From Cordia subcordata (lineage: Eukaryota; Streptophyta; Magnoliopsida; Boraginales; Cordiaceae), in contig JAPTOF010000020.1 of assembly GCA_028554755.1 (NCBI GenBank), forward strand, positions 6,453,001-6,517,000: a stretch of 64,000 nt of DNA, written 5' to 3'. The position numbers and the translations under genes were made by a program. Of the stretch, positions 33,756-47,298 are shown one piece after another. The first letter of the stretch is position 1; each line of letters opens with the position of its first letter. The notes beneath the pieces are model-generated. The model saw nothing but the letters and a program-made list of their open reading frames with translations, was not told the DNA's origin and did not search any database.

Positions 33756-34700
33756 ATTTGCTGTGGAATTAATCAAGGACATGGGGAAGTTTCCTTATCT
33801 TTCCTTTGTTCTTGTATTAACTATGTTTAAGCGGACTTATTTTAAGGTTGATTGAGTACTGTAATATGGGTTAGAGTTATACTTGTTTTAAGCTTATTGA
33901 TGGTTTTAATACGTGCTATGTTTTTGTTATTCTATGACTTGACATTGAATATGTCTATATGTTTGATATTATGCCTCCATAAGTATGCACATGTTAATCT
34001 GTATTTTGATGCTTATAGTAGTGCTCTTACTTTAGCCTTAATCCATATTGATGGTTTAGCCTTTTTTGCAACTACATTTGTAATAATCAATCGGGCCTTA
34101 TCAATTGCTTAGCATTGTAGGGATTAATTTTTAGTCTGAAACAAAACTAATAAGCTACCCATTATCACTAATTAATTCTAGGAGGCCTGGTCTTTAATTT
34201 GAAACACAACTAATAGGGTAGACTCTAGAATAAGACATTAATTAGCATGTTAAAAGGAACTTAGTTAATTAAACCCCCAAAGTTCTAATTGATTAGGACA
34301 AATTCATGCTCTAAAAGGTACTATTTAGAAAGGATTGTACTGATAGTTAGAGATAATAAGGATGATTAACTAAGGCCTCTATTAAAGTAACTTGAACCAT
34401 GAATAGCCCAAAACAAGGACATAATCGTGAGCCCGTTTACAAAAAGCAATCACCTTAATTACTTTCCAATCAAGGTTTGTTACCTTTCCTGAGTTTGACT
34501 ATTTCCCCTTCACTTAGTTAGCCTTAATTTTTTGCTTTAGTTTAGTTAATTTAAAACTCCATTCCATCCAAATCATTTACAAGTGCATATAGCTCATTAG
34601 AAGCACACTAAGGGGCCTCCTTGTGGAGATCGACTTTCTTTACGCGCTCTATTTCGTATGCTTGCAAGTATTTAACTTGAACTGGGGACTTAATTAGCAC
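33756..34700 (+). repeat. Right piece of the older gypsy LTR split by copia element 2
   Basis: Co-linear with about 6080-7101 of the complete gypsy LTR at low to moderate identity. Anchor blocks are tagccttaatccat, gcaacta(c)atttgta, actgatagttagag/accgatagttagag, and caaaacaaggac/caaaacaaggat. Short open frames (33852-34112) inside it are chance. Confidence 0.7.
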
Positions 34701-37368
34701 ATATTCATATGCCTGAGAGAGAGTCACACCAAATTTTAAATATAAGTGACATGTCTATTATCCGAAAAAATGTACACTCTAAATTATAGAGGGCACGTCA
34801 ACAAAAAAAGATACATAGTGGGTAGCTAATTATTAAATAACAAAAGAAATCAACACGCAGCAATTTTCTGTCTTTGCATGCCATAATTAATCATATCATT
34901 AATCAAGTCTTGAAGTGCGAACAGAACTTCCTGAAGTGGTCTTATTAAAATCCTACACGTTTCAAAAATATCTAGAGATTCACCCTTCTCATTTCAGGAA
35001 GTTTAATTAAATATCACAAATCCAAGAGAAAAACTAAAACTAAAAATAAAAATGAAATAAAGATGAAAATAATTAGTTATAAATGCCTACCTATAAATAC
35101 GAGTTAAATGTCCATTGAAAAAAAATCAAAACGTTATGTTTTTTAAACGAACGAGTAAAATGCTATAAAATTCGAAGGTTGTGATTTCTTTTAATTTTTT
35201 GCATCTTTGAGTTTCAAAACTTGAAGATCTATTTTTTTAAAGAAAAAAAATTTCAATGTTCAAGTTTTAAAAATTCAAACACGTATTTTGTGATATTTTA
35301 CGCATTAATTTAAAAAATATAACATTATAATTATTTTTTTTAAATAAGATATTTAACTCATTATTTCGTAAATATATCCGGGCACACAGCTTCATAACGC
35401 AAGTGTCTTTAACACACTCTGCATTTTGCTGCAAACACCCACGTTGCATATACAATCATATGTAAGCATCTTTCGTTTGATATTTTTGTTTACCTTAAAT
35501 TTGTCATGAACAAATAATAAATTTCCATTTTTGCGTCATTTTGTTTCTGGGTATTTTTGCTTTTTTCCTATTGTTCTGCTGCTCTCTCTTTTTTTTTAAA
35601 ACGTAAGGTGGCTGTTTTTGCTTACTAGCATTAGTTATTAGCTTGTTAGCATTACTTATTAGATTCAAACAAATATAGGAAACGTGTCTTTTGCTGTGTT
35701 TTTAGCTTTTCTTTTATCGAAGTTAGTTTTGTAAGTCATTTTCTGATGTGCGTATGGTTGCTTGTTTGATTTTGTTTTGTGGATGATTATAGTTTAGATT
35801 ATGTTCCTTGTTGTGTACTCGTAGTGATTGTGAAAATTGTGAGATCATTGATGTGTTTTTTGATGTTTTGGTTCATTGTTATACTTAAGTTCAATGTCGT
35901 TTGGAAATTCTTTTTCTTAAAATTTTTTTATTTGAATTTGTAGGGTTAAAGACTCTGTTTTTACTGTTTATTGCAGTTCTTGGCATAAATTTGTAGGTGG
36001 GTATTGGTTATTTATAGGTATTTTGATGTTTTAGCTACTCAAATTGATGAAAATAGTACTTATGATGGTCAAATTTTGGTAATTCTAGTGGAACCTTGAG
36101 TCTTGTTGAAAGGTGCTTGCTACTAGCTCAATCCGTAATATATTCAATCCTTCGTCCGGTCTCTAGTGTTTTCCTCTGCTGATGATCGGATGTAACATCC
36201 TCAGTAGGTTGATCATTTATGTATGCTTTTGGATACTTAAATAAGTTCTCTTGAGCTTAGAATTTCGGCAATTCCAGCATAATAGTATTTACTGCTTTCT
36301 TGATAATTGATATGCACCGGATTGATTCTTCAACTTGCCTCAAGTGCTTATGGTTGGTTCTGATGTGAAGTCTGCATTTTGTACTTGCGTCGTTGTTTAG
36401 TGTTTCTTGCGTGTAGTGACATGAACTGCAACTTTAACATTCAATGCGAGCATTTTTTTTCCTTTGAAGAAATTGCGGACACACTGCTTTCCTGATGAGT
36501 GATGAGTTCGTCCAGTAATTTAGAAGCAAATTCATTGTAGCTTTTTGAGTGTATGATGAAGAAAAATCACTTGTTAACTTTAACTGATAAGGCTAGGTTC
36601 ATATGATGGACATCTGGTCGAGCAGATTTATTCAACTAACATATATGTAAGTAAAAATTTATCTAATAACAATTTTAGCACTAGTAGAAATATTTTAATG
36701 AAGCACAGATATAATATATTTCTATTCTTTGAGAAGTTATTGTACTGCATTTGCTGACTTCAAGTCGTGTTCCTAAGTCCCTCTTTTGCATGTTATTGCA
36801 TTTATGATGTTAGATTTTCCTGTGAAATTTATTTAGTGACTGAGTGCTTTCAAACACTCCAAATTTGCTTAGTACTTTTGCCTGACATGTATTTTACAGT
36901 GCAATTTAAAAAAGAAAAGAATTGAACTTGTTGGCTGTATCCTTTCAGAAATTCCAATGTTCTGTTGTTCCTTGAGATGACAAATAAGCTAAGGTGTGCA
37001 ATTCTTTGGATTTGTCTTTATAGAGCACAGGGGTATAGGAACATTCTGATTTATCGATTCCATGTTCAGCAGCCATTAGAAAACTGAGAAAATAATATTG
37101 GATTTTCTCATTTCTATGAGATTTATATCATTGATCCCGATTTGTGCAAGTGATTAGCTTTATATGTGAGCTTAATTAGCTAAGAAAGAAAAATTCAGAA
37201 GTATTTATAAAATTGAAAAGTATTTACATTAGTGATATGTCAAGGCTTTATTTGGTTCCAGGCTCATAAACATCTTATTTGCCCTTTTATGTTTGCATTC
37301 CTTTCTTTTATGTTGATTTCATTCTTCTTTCTTTCTATCAAAATAGTTGACAGGGTAAAGAACTGAGG
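34701..37368 (+). promoter_or_regulatory. Upstream and probable 5' UTR intron of the TTM-like gene
   Basis: No coding region found. A likely acceptor ttgacag at 37347-37353 lies 16 bases before the first ATG, so the 5' leader is probably spliced. The T-rich 35440-37340 stretch has the composition of a plant intron. The upstream exon and transcription start could not be fixed. Confidence 0.4.
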
Positions 37369-38875
37369 ATGGCACAAGATACTTCAAAGTGGGACTCAAC
37401 TAATCGAAGACCAGGTCTCTTGAAAGATCAAGTTCGGCTAGTTAAGAGGAAGGACTGTAACAGATACAAAATTGTTACCATCCCAGATCTTTTGTCATTT
37501 GAGAAAGGATTCTTTGTTGTGGTCCGTGCATGCCAGTTATTAACACAGAAGAATGATGGACTAATATTAGTCAGCATTGCTGGTCCTTCTGGTGCTGGGA
37601 AGACTATATTTACTGAGAAGATCCTCAACTTCATGCCAAGTGTTGCTGTCATTTCAATGGATAACTACAATGATGCTAGTCGACTTGTTGATGGAAACTT
37701 TGACGGTAACTTCTTTGAACTATTTACCTGATAAATGCTGAGTCGTCTAATTGTTTTGGTGATGCTGTGGGAACTACAATGTTCTACGCTTCGTGCCAGC
37801 TAGAAACTCATCCGTCTAATTTTTTTTTTTTTCCCCCTGATGCTGTTGGAAATTCAAATATTTTATGCTCCATGCCAGCTAGAAACTTTTCCTATGAACT
37901 GTCAAGATCTCTGATCAAACATCAAATTTGGACAAAGTGGTGCTGACTTTGGTTTATTAGTTTAGGGGTTTATATCTTATGAAACATAGGAGCTCTTCCT
38001 TTTCTTTCATTTTTCTATGTAATTGTCTTAGGCTGGGGGTAGCACATTAAATATGGGGTTTCTGGAGCCAATCAGTTACTATTATATCTATAGGGCCTTC
38101 AACCAAAATACCTTTTCTGCATGACTGTTGAATTTCTTATAGACCTTTACTATTAAATATGGGGTTTCAGTTAATATTGTCTTTCCACATTGCATTTATG
38201 ATTTGCTTCCGTGGACTTATATTTTAAAACATCAGGCAGTCTATGGTATAGGTGTTAAGAAACAAGGTGTAGACACTTTACATTCTTAATTTCTTATGCT
38301 ACAAAGAGGTGGAGGTTTAGGGAGCATTTTCCTTTAAAAAGAGCACGTGTCATTGTCGTGGGCAGTAAATTTTTAAGGATCCAGAGGTTTGTTTTACAAT
38401 TTATTAGTGAATTTTCCAATGTTGTTAGTTTGACCATGAAATTGTATCACTGATGCCTATGATTTAGTTAGCATTAGAATAGGTGATGAATGTTGTTGAG
38501 CTTCTTTGGTGCAGACCCACGTTTGACAGATTATGATACGTTGCTAAAGAACATTCGCGATCTAAAGTAGGGCACCCAATTGAGATTCCAATATATGATT
38601 TCAAATCTAGTTCTCGCACAGGATACAGGTGTTATTGCTTCTATCTAATTCACCACATTGTTCATGCACACATATATGGCTCTTTTAAGAAGCTGTAAAT
38701 GCATACATCAGCTGAGGGTCATCAAAAGAACACCAAATGTATGATATTTCCCTCCATCCCCCCCCCCCTCCCTGTCTCACCCCTTTTCCCGCTCATCTAT
38801 TAGTCTTTGCTGTGATGAGCTATGAGTATGACTCTCTGTATTGGTTTTTTTATTTTATTTTTATTTTTTTAAATT

Positions 38876-39008
38876 TATTATTATTATTACTATTATTATT
38901 ATTATTGTTGTTGTTGTTGTCATTATTATTATTATTGTTGTTGTTGTTGTTGTTATTGTTATTGTTGTTGTTATTGTTGTTGTTGTTATTATTATTATTA
39001 TTATTATT
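38876..39008. repeat. (ATT)n(GTT)n compound microsatellite
   Basis: About 130 bases of ATT, GTT and ATT/GTT-mixed triplets in intron 2 of the TTM-like gene. It creates the poly-Leu, poly-Ile and poly-Val open frames seen here, which are not genes. Confidence 0.95.
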
Positions 39009-42000
39009 TTGTCTGTTGGAGTTGGTATTGGGGTTTGGGGGTGGGCTGGAGGTTGTTGCGCTGTTTAATGTGTTTCTGCTTTATTTGCTTCCTATATATT
39101 TATATAATGGAAGACCTTTCTTTCCTTTGTTTTCCTTCCTTGATCATGGATTAACCTATTATATTAGTGTTTTCAGATCCTTGAAAGTGCTTGAAATTGA
39201 CCTTTAACATGTTACTTTATTTGAGGCGAAGGCACTGTACTATTGAAGTTATTAATCATGTCTATTTTTCCCCAATTGGACGAAGACCATCAGTTCCTTG
39301 TACTTTCATCACTCCCACTGTATGCAAAAGTGATCCGATCTCATGCTGTCATCTGCTGGTGGCAGGACACTTGAAGTCCCATCCTCCCGAATTGTGATTA
39401 TTGAAGGCATCTATGCTTTGAGTGCAGAAGTGCGGCCTTTGCTGGATCTTCGAGTGTCCGTGACAGGCGGAGTCCACTTTGACCTTGTAAAACGAGTGTT
39501 ACGGGACATACAGCGTGCTGGGCATGAACCAAAAGAAATAATACAGCAAATATCTGAAACGGTTGGTTTTCATAGATTTATCATCCAAATGTGCAATAGC
39601 CAATAAGATACTTGAGAACTTTTGCACAGTTCTCAGCCACGCCTTTCCCTGTGCAGGTGGATCCAATGTATAAGGCTTTCATTGAGCCTGATCTCCAGAC
39701 AGCGCATATTAAAATTGTTAACAAGTTTAATCCATTCACTGGGTTCCAGTGTCCTACATATATTCTGAAGGTATATATTGCATTCTAGGTTTCCTCTCTC
39801 TTATTTTCACACACAATTTCCATCCCCCAGAGTAAAAGGAAGCAAAAAGTAAATGATGAAGATGCTGTTGGGTGGTTATATCTTAAATTTTCTTTAAAAA
39901 TTAATCAAAGTACATAGAACTATATGTTTCCTTAGTCTCCAAGGAACGTGACTGGAAAAAATCAGATCTATCTTCTCTGACAATCACACTGAAACTATGG
40001 AGGAGATTTATGATATATATCTTCTTCCACCTGGGGAAGACCCAGAGACATGCCAATCATATTTGAGGCTGCAGAATAAAGAGGGGAAATACAATCTCAT
40101 GTTTGAGGTTTGCCCTTCCATCAGAGCTTTTTAGTTTAGCAGTCAACATGCAGTAATTTGTCACTATTCTGAGTTGGTTAAATAAGCCGTTGTTGATTTC
40201 GGTAATCATTATTATGAGATCAAAATGATGGATAATTTGAAAGTCCTGTATGTCTTAACTGGATATTTCTATTGCATCATCCTAATATCTGATGCTTGTG
40301 CATGTTCGGCCAAGCTGTTTGATATTATTCTGCACTAAGAATTTGGAAGGATGCTATGTTGTACAATATGGCAGTGGAGAGTTTGTTTAAGTTTTGATGT
40401 CCACTAGAATTAATGAGTGTTGAAGTGCTTGACCATGGTTGTAATTAGGAGAAGAATTTGGTAAAAGTTATGAGCAACACAGCAAACTGATATGTGGTTG
40501 ATATTTGGAAACGCTGAAGATATGCATGTGTTCTAAATCTAGTTCATTGATGGCCATTCTGGTCATCCCATTCCTCCGACCATTATTAGCTTATCTTTTG
40601 TAGTTGGTAATGTAAAGAACTTGCGAACTAGATCTACCAGTTGTAAAGATTTTGCAAGCTAGATTCAGAAGAAAACTGTCAGGTGCCACGTATAATAGAT
40701 CTGGTTTATTTCATCTTTGTGAAAGAATATAGCTAATTTAGTACATAAGAAGAATCCAACTGAAGTTAAAATACTACACTGGTCTACCAAATATCATACA
40801 AAGGACTATCCCTTCCTTCCATTGGGTATGAGTAAATATGTCAACGTTATTGGTAGTAATCTAATTCTTGATCATGAGATCTAATCTGGGATCTTTGCAA
40901 TTGAGAAGCAAATTAAGAATAGAGATTTTAATTTCATGAACACTAGCGAAATTTTCTAGGACTCTTTACAAGTGAACGGTTTCAGACAAGGTGAATTACT
41001 TTCTTCTGGTTCCAATGTATGACATGTAGCAAAAGGAAGATTACTAGCGATGGATGAAGTCTAATGGAATTTACACAAAAAAGAAGTCCAAATAATAACA
41101 AAATTTCCTGACACTGCCATCTTTTGCTAACATATGTAATTAACTAGATAACTAGTTCCATTGGAAATCTCATTGTTACCATAGAATATTACTTACCTTG
41201 TTCCTTCAATACAGGAGTGGGTTACAGATCCTCCTTTTATCATATCGCCAAGAATAACCTTTGAAGTCAGTGTGCGGCTTCTTGGTGGGCTGATGGCTTT
41301 GGGATACACTATAGCATCAATACTCAAAAGAAGCAGCCATGTATTTTGTGATGAAAGGGTCAGTGTAAAAATTGATTGGCTGGAACAACTAAATCGCCAC
41401 TATGTTCAGGTAACATTTCCATAATGAGCTTCGTTGTTAAAAGCGCTGATGCTGTTACGAGCAAACTTTTTCTTGCTGGCTCTATTGAATATCACATGCC
41501 TCTTCTTGATGCTTTAAATCTTAAAATATTTTTCTTCCACCGGCAAGTTTTGCTATTCAACAGATTCCATAGCCTTGTGGTTTTGGTTAAGGATCCATGG
41601 TTTAGGTAACCAATTGTTTAAGAGTTGAAAGATGAAATTTTAACAAGGCTCAGATTTACATGGTCACGAAATGCAAGTTCATATTTACTATTTCATAAAC
41701 AACTGCAAAGTCCAACTGGATACATGTTTTTAAGAGTTATGATTACCATTTCCAGATGGCAATCACTTGTGAGTAAATAATGTTTATTTTTTTACGTATA
41801 GCAGTCTGCTTGTTTAGGTGAAATCCTCAAAGGAAAAAAATTCAATAGTGTAGTGACAAGTACCAAGAGAGAACCTAGTGCCTGAGTTTTCTTCTTGGAG
41901 CTGCCTCTCCATTCTTGCCTTGAATGCTGCAGTTGGCAAAAGAGGAGAATGAGGAAAATATTTTCCTTGGAAATTGTTTAGAGAGCTCTTCTTTATATGC

Positions 42001-42330
42001 AATTCTCTAGGCACTTGACAATACATAATATATTTTCTTGGATAATGAGTTTGACTATAAAGGGACTTGATCTTCTATGTTCTTATAACATTACGGGAGT
42101 ATCTTCCTTCTTTCTTGATTTACTTAATTCAAGCAAACACATGGAGCATAGGCTTTCTTGTAAATATTTCATTTTCCTACCATTTTCTGTTAAAACTGAT
42201 GGAGATCATTTTCCCCATAAAATGCAAGGGTGTGATCTTTTTGCATTTTCTTGATCCCATCTTCTTGCTTGCATTGCTTTATTCATGGGCTATTGAACTT
42301 AAATTTATGTTTCACTCATAATATCTTATA

Positions 42331-42876
42331 CGCATAAAATGTACATTATCCTCTGTGGTTTGTCTAATTATGGGTCCAATCCAACTCCACACCACTCCCC
42401 CCTCCCCCGGGTGGCGCGGGGGGCCCTCCCTAGTGTTTTAAACCTTACCAAATTGCCCCTTTTGCTTTCCAATTGGTGATACATAAGCTTTTACCTTAAT
42501 AATTTTTGTTCAGATTAACTTATTATGCCTTATACAAGCCTTGTTTTGCATCCATGAGTGTTAACATTTGCAACATGTTGTGTATTTTCACAAAAATGCC
42601 TTTATTTTCAACTAATGGTGTTAAAATAATAGTGAAATAGAAAAAGTCAATGTCACTTTTTGAAAAGTACAAGAGGTAATGTGGTAAGTTTTTAAAAAAC
42701 ATAGAGGGTAATCAGTTAATTGAAGAAACCACAAGGGGTAATCAGTTGATTAGACAAACTACAATGGAGCAACATGCCATTTTAAAAAGTACAGGGCGTA
42801 ATGTGGTAAGTTTTATAATATAGGGAGCTGATCAGCTAATTATAGAAACCATAGAGAAGTAATGTGCACTTTGCCC
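42331..42876. mobile_element. 546-bp Mutator-type MITE in intron 6 of the TTM-like gene
   Basis: TATCTTATA is duplicated exactly on both sides (42322-42330 and 42877-42885). The left end has tgtacattatcctctgtggt and the inverted right end reads gggcaaagtgcacattactt. The right half repeats gtaatgtggtaagtttt and gtaatcag(t)t internally. A GC-rich block (42396-42428) lies near the left end. No coding sequence. The 9-bp duplication suggests Mutator-like mobilisation. Confidence 0.8.
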
Positions 42877-45800
42877 TATCTTATATTAAAAGAAACTAAG
42901 AGAAAAATCATAAACATGTATGTATATGTAGGATATTAGGAGGCATCAGTCCATCACTCGTGGTGGCTCTAATAGAAGAGAGAGAGAGAGAGGGAGGGAG
43001 AATGCCTACATCTTGAAGTCCTGGTTATTGTGACATACAATGTGAGAGAAATAGACCTCAAAACTTGGTGACCAAGTAAATGCAACTAAACTATTAGTTA
43101 TATGCTATAATAAGGAAGCTAGTCCAACTGGGATACATGGTAGAATTATAAAATCCTAAATATCTCTATCACTTGGTACAAAAATGGAAGTTCAGTGTTG
43201 CGTAAGTTGGTGATGACCTTCATTCACTTAAATGGTTTGTGCTGTACACATTGGACTAATAAGTTAAGAGTCTGATGAACATTTGTATCTGTACAGGTGC
43301 ATGGAAGGGACTGCATAGCTGTGAAATGTGTCGCTGCGCAGCTGGGATTGGAAGGTTCATACGTTCCCCATACTTATATAGAACAAATTCAACTTGAGAA
43401 GCTGGTGAATGAGGTTATGGTATGTCAACTTCTACAACTTTGATAATGCTCTTTGGCGTTTTTCCACTGATTTTGCAATTTTACAGGCATTGCCAGATGA
43501 TTTAAAGACAAAGCTTAGCATAGATGAAGATCTCGTGTCAAGCCCTAAAGAAGCACTTTCCTGAGCCTCAGCGGAAAGGATGGCGATACGAAATGAGAAT
43601 CTCAAAAGGTGCAATAATGTGGGTGTATATAGCTCAAGTTGTAGGCATGCACTAAAATATAGGCAGCCATGCTATTGTATTGAAATTGCTCTGGGGATCT
43701 AAGTTTGTAATCTTCTGAAATGGTCGTTATGGTGGGGTACATTATATGAGCAAACTTCTGTTCCGGCCCTAATATATGTCAGTTTCTTGAAGTAGATGAC
43801 TCTAGTTCTTCCATTTAGCTGTATAATAAACAACAATGTGGCTTATCTATTTTTCTCTGTGAGCAGCAATATTTCCTTTTAGTGGCATTTAATTTTTGAA
43901 TTTAACTTTTGGTCGTGTGGCTGTGTGATAGAAGAAGCAAAGCTAATATATTTCTGTGGATAAAGTAGGTGGTGATGACAAAAATTATTAAGTAGGGACA
44001 GGGATATTGCACCTTTTGTTGGCCCATCAGGAAGTCCCTGTAGGTGTTCAGTTTAACGTCTTCTGTTGTTGATGGGGCCTTGCAACTCATTGGTTTGATT
44101 CTGTCACTCATCATTCAACCCCCTCCCCATCCACTCCATCTGAGAGAGGATAAATGAAAACACTGTATAATGTACATAATCTTCTCCATTTATGCCCTTG
44201 TTGTCACTTGTTTTCTCTAACTATATTGCATTTGGCAGTGGATTGTCACGTTCATATTCGAATCACAGGCACAACCCCTTCTCCAAGAACAGTGACTGTG
44301 CTTGCAACAACCGACCGTTTGATGACAGAAGTGTGGAGTTGCAAGAAACATTGCCAAACCAGGTAAAATTTTGCATGTTTCAAGATTTTAACACACTTCA
44401 ATGTTAGTCTTTAGGAGTCCTTACTATATTTAAACAACATTTGTCTTACCAGAAATGATTGAATGAGACAGGCGCTGGTAACTTTATGTTTAATCAGATG
44501 CTGTTCAATTTTCTATTCTTATTTTACTTTTATCTTGTTCGAAACACAGGGAGCTGCCACACACCTATCTGAGCAGATCTCTACATGAAATGATCGCATG
44601 GATGACTTAACATCTCATATTGAAGAGCTGAATTCCAAGTTAACCAGAAGAAGTTCTCCTGGTCCTGGTTCCCAAAATATGGCACTACAAAATGAAGCCT
44701 GCAATGGATCCATCCCCACTTCTTACTTAATATCTGGACTAGAAAATTGTTTGTCTACTCGACGCATGCTGCCAAGTTCCTCATCTTCCTCCCAATTAGC
44801 AAAGGATTCTCCTTTAATCGAAGAGGTATATCATCCAATTTCTTAACCAATTATTTTGCTTGAAATGTCTGAGTCTTGGTGGGGTTTGGCAGGTTGTCTT
44901 TAAGAAGAGAGACAGATTCTTGTAACTTCAGGAAAGAGAATTTTTCACTCTCCATGCTTTAGGGGAAAAAATAAGAAAATGGAAAAGAGCAATACCAATT
45001 CTTGAAATCAAAGCTCATCATTTGTCCATTGCTTCCTCATTTATTCTTTCTTATCATATATATCACATGGCCTCTAGGTGGCCTCTGAAGAAACCAAAAG
45101 CTACAGCCTGAGGAGTATCCATTTTGCTTCTCCCTATCCTGAGAGACCCCCTCCTCCTGGATAGCTTTGACTTCCTTGTAGTAGCAATTGCTGATTCTGT
45201 GTCATTCTTAAATCTAAAAGCTTTCTCTCTTGCCAACATTCTCCAGCTAATTGCCTGAAATACTAGCCATGGGCATTGACAATTTTAACTTCTTTGTGAA
45301 ACTTGATATTCAATTGGGTTTTTAATTCTTCTGATGTCTCCTGTTGTTTGTAAAGTGGGGTCTATTCTTGGTCTGGCCATTTTAACCCACCTGGCCTGTA
45401 AAGCAAGTCTATGGAACAGTTTTGGGGATGTTTCCGCACTATAATGCCAGAGGCGGTCCAGTTAACAATGTGTCTCAATTGCTAGAGTGCTGGTTAATCG
45501 AGGGATATGATTTGAGTAGCATATTTGAAATAGGTTCAGAAACCATGGTTAGCTTGACCAGCTGTGTTGGCAATGTCATTTAGTTGTCTCAAGTTTTATT
45601 GTGCACCTTATTTTACTATTGTTCAACCTCTGCATCAATCTTGATTGGTGGTATGTAAAGAATAACTTACGGGTAACTATTTGTGCATTTGGATTCTCCT
45701 ACACAATATCTGATTGTAATTAGAGCACTATTATCTGGATATAGGTGTTTGGTAACACTGTAGCAATGCATTGGTCAGTGATGTTTTCTCTCATTTACTA

Positions 45801-46606
45801 TTAGTTTTGCTGCTAAACTCGTCTCAGCTCACATATCTTTTGTTACTTTTTAGCAGTTATCCAGTATTGCACATGGACAACGAGAGATTATGCATCAGCT
45901 AGACAATCTTATCAATCTTCTCCAGGAGAATAGATCTCGTCAAGCAAGAACAACCAAGAGATGTGATGTAGATGATGTAGATACAATCAGAGTGTCTTTA
46001 ATGCTAACCCTTCTGTTTGGTGGTCTGGGAATCCTCTTCTTTAAAGGTTTTTTACCCAGAAATTGATTCTCTCTTTTATATCGTTTTACATATATAATTC
46101 TCTCTCTTCCATTTTACCATTTTCTTTTTCTTCTGGATTGCACTCACTGTTTTGCAATGCGGCCCTTCTCCGGGAAAGGCCAATACAAGCCACATTGATC
46201 TGTGGAATGAAGATTTTGGAGGCAAACAGAATTTTTGTTGAGAATTTTGTTAAGAAGAGCCGTATAAAGCAAATTTTAGTGTTGTGCATCCTCGTGTGAT
46301 ATCTCATATTTCCATTCTTAATGCAAGTTCTCAACATGATTTAAGGTGGCTGAGCAAATCCAGCCGAACATTTATGTTGAAATTTAGACCTTATGGTAAT
46401 ATGTATTTCCATAATTTCTACTTTCTTCCCTTTCACCCTAGAGGATATGACAAAGTAGATAATATGAGTAGAGATTATTAGCTCAGAATTTTCTTGGTTA
46501 GATTGGGAATGTATCTTTGTTGCACAGGCACATCCTGATTTATTAGTACAATATTTTGTTACAAGGCAATGTTGCTGGTAATGGATTTTATTTTGTGAAC
46601 TTTATT

Positions 46607-46815
46607 TTGTGATAAGACAATGTCCACGTGGTAAAGGCACAGGTAGAATACTACTCATACGTAGATTCGATCCACGCCAATTGCTGTTAGGTTGAGTGAC
46701 TACTTTACTTGGTGCAATGGTATTGGGGAGGATTCTGGCACTTAAGATTTATTAGTTGGTAGGTAGGCTCTGCTAACTTGGTTTCTATTGTATTTGGGAA
46801 AAAAAAAAAAAAAAA
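46607..46815 (+). mobile_element. SINE with a 10-bp target duplication
   Basis: GAACTTTATT at 46597-46606 and 46816-46825 flanks about 209 bases. The head has box A-like gtccacgtggtaaaggca and box B-like agattcgatcca; the tail is 16-17 A residues. This is the complete layout of a tRNA-derived SINE. It lies 0.5 kb downstream of the TTM-like gene. Confidence 0.8.
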
Positions 46816-46825
46816 GAACTTTATT

Positions 46826-47298
46826 GCCCTTTCTAAGATTTGTGCATAACAATAATTTTGTATACTCTTGCTTCTTATATTTCAATATTCTAATGTTTGT
46901 CCACTCAACCTGATGAGGTATGCGGCTTGTGTGGAGTAATTTATTTTTTCTCCCAAAAAAACACGAGTTCTTGAATATTCTTTTTGAATAAAAATACTTT
47001 TGTGATAAGTTTAAATTTCTGATTTCCAGAAGAAAAATGTATTTTTATAACAAAAAAAGTGATTTTTAATGAGTTTTAGCTTCTTTTTCAAATCAATCTA
47101 AATATTTATTATAAAAAAACTGTTTTGTTTTTTATTAAAAAAATTTTGTATTGGGGAAAAAACAAACCCAAATAAGTGATAACGGGTCTACTAATATCGA
47201 ATTCCCTTTTCTTTTTATAGTAGCCGTCAAAAAATTAATCTGATGCTCAATGAAAGACTGGGATTAATACCTTTCGACTTCCTGGACTAGGGAACTAA
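46826..47298. other. Intergenic sequence, no gene seen
   Basis: AT-rich. The part from 46970 to 47175 resembles an eroded MITE interior (caaatcaatctaaatattta), but no paired ends were found. Confidence 0.4.

Larger units (their letters stand above)
37369..46066 (+). pseudogene. TTM1/TTM2-like uridine-kinase-fold plus CYTH protein, unprocessed pseudogene
   Basis: Plant TTM1/TTM2 proteins are tail-anchored organellar (mitochondrial outer-membrane) pyrophosphatases with a P-loop kinase-like domain, a CYTH triphosphate-tunnel domain, a coiled coil and a C-terminal membrane anchor. Exons: 37369-37705, 38515-38628, 39366-39561, 39657-39770, 39936-40107, 41215-41409, 43297-43419, 43487-43608, 44239-44362, 44550-44825, 45857-46066. 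All junctions are GT-AG. Visible parts are P-loop GPSGAGKT (exon 1), GGVHFDLVKRVLRDIQRAG (exon 3), DIYLLPPGEDPETCQSYL (exon 5), RITFEVSVRLLGGLMALG (exon 6), coiled coil DDLTSHIEELNSKL (exon 10) and anchor VSLMLTLLFGGLGILFF (exon 11). Lesions: one base lost in exon 2 giving TAG at 38568; a 2-base deletion in exon 5 near 39954; TGA at 43562 (exon 8, Arg expected); TGA at 44586 (exon 10). Reading past them gives about 661 residues, normal for the family. Confidence 0.88.

Noticed and set aside
38737..39207. Open frames rich in Leu, Val and Ile, up to 156 codons
   Set aside because: They come from the ATT/GTT microsatellite in intron 2 of the TTM-like gene and have no protein-like content outside it.
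46063..46481. Short frames just downstream of the TTM-like gene as an extra exon or gene
   Set aside because: The TTM-like chain ends at a family-typical C-terminal anchor at 46066; what follows looks like 3' UTR.
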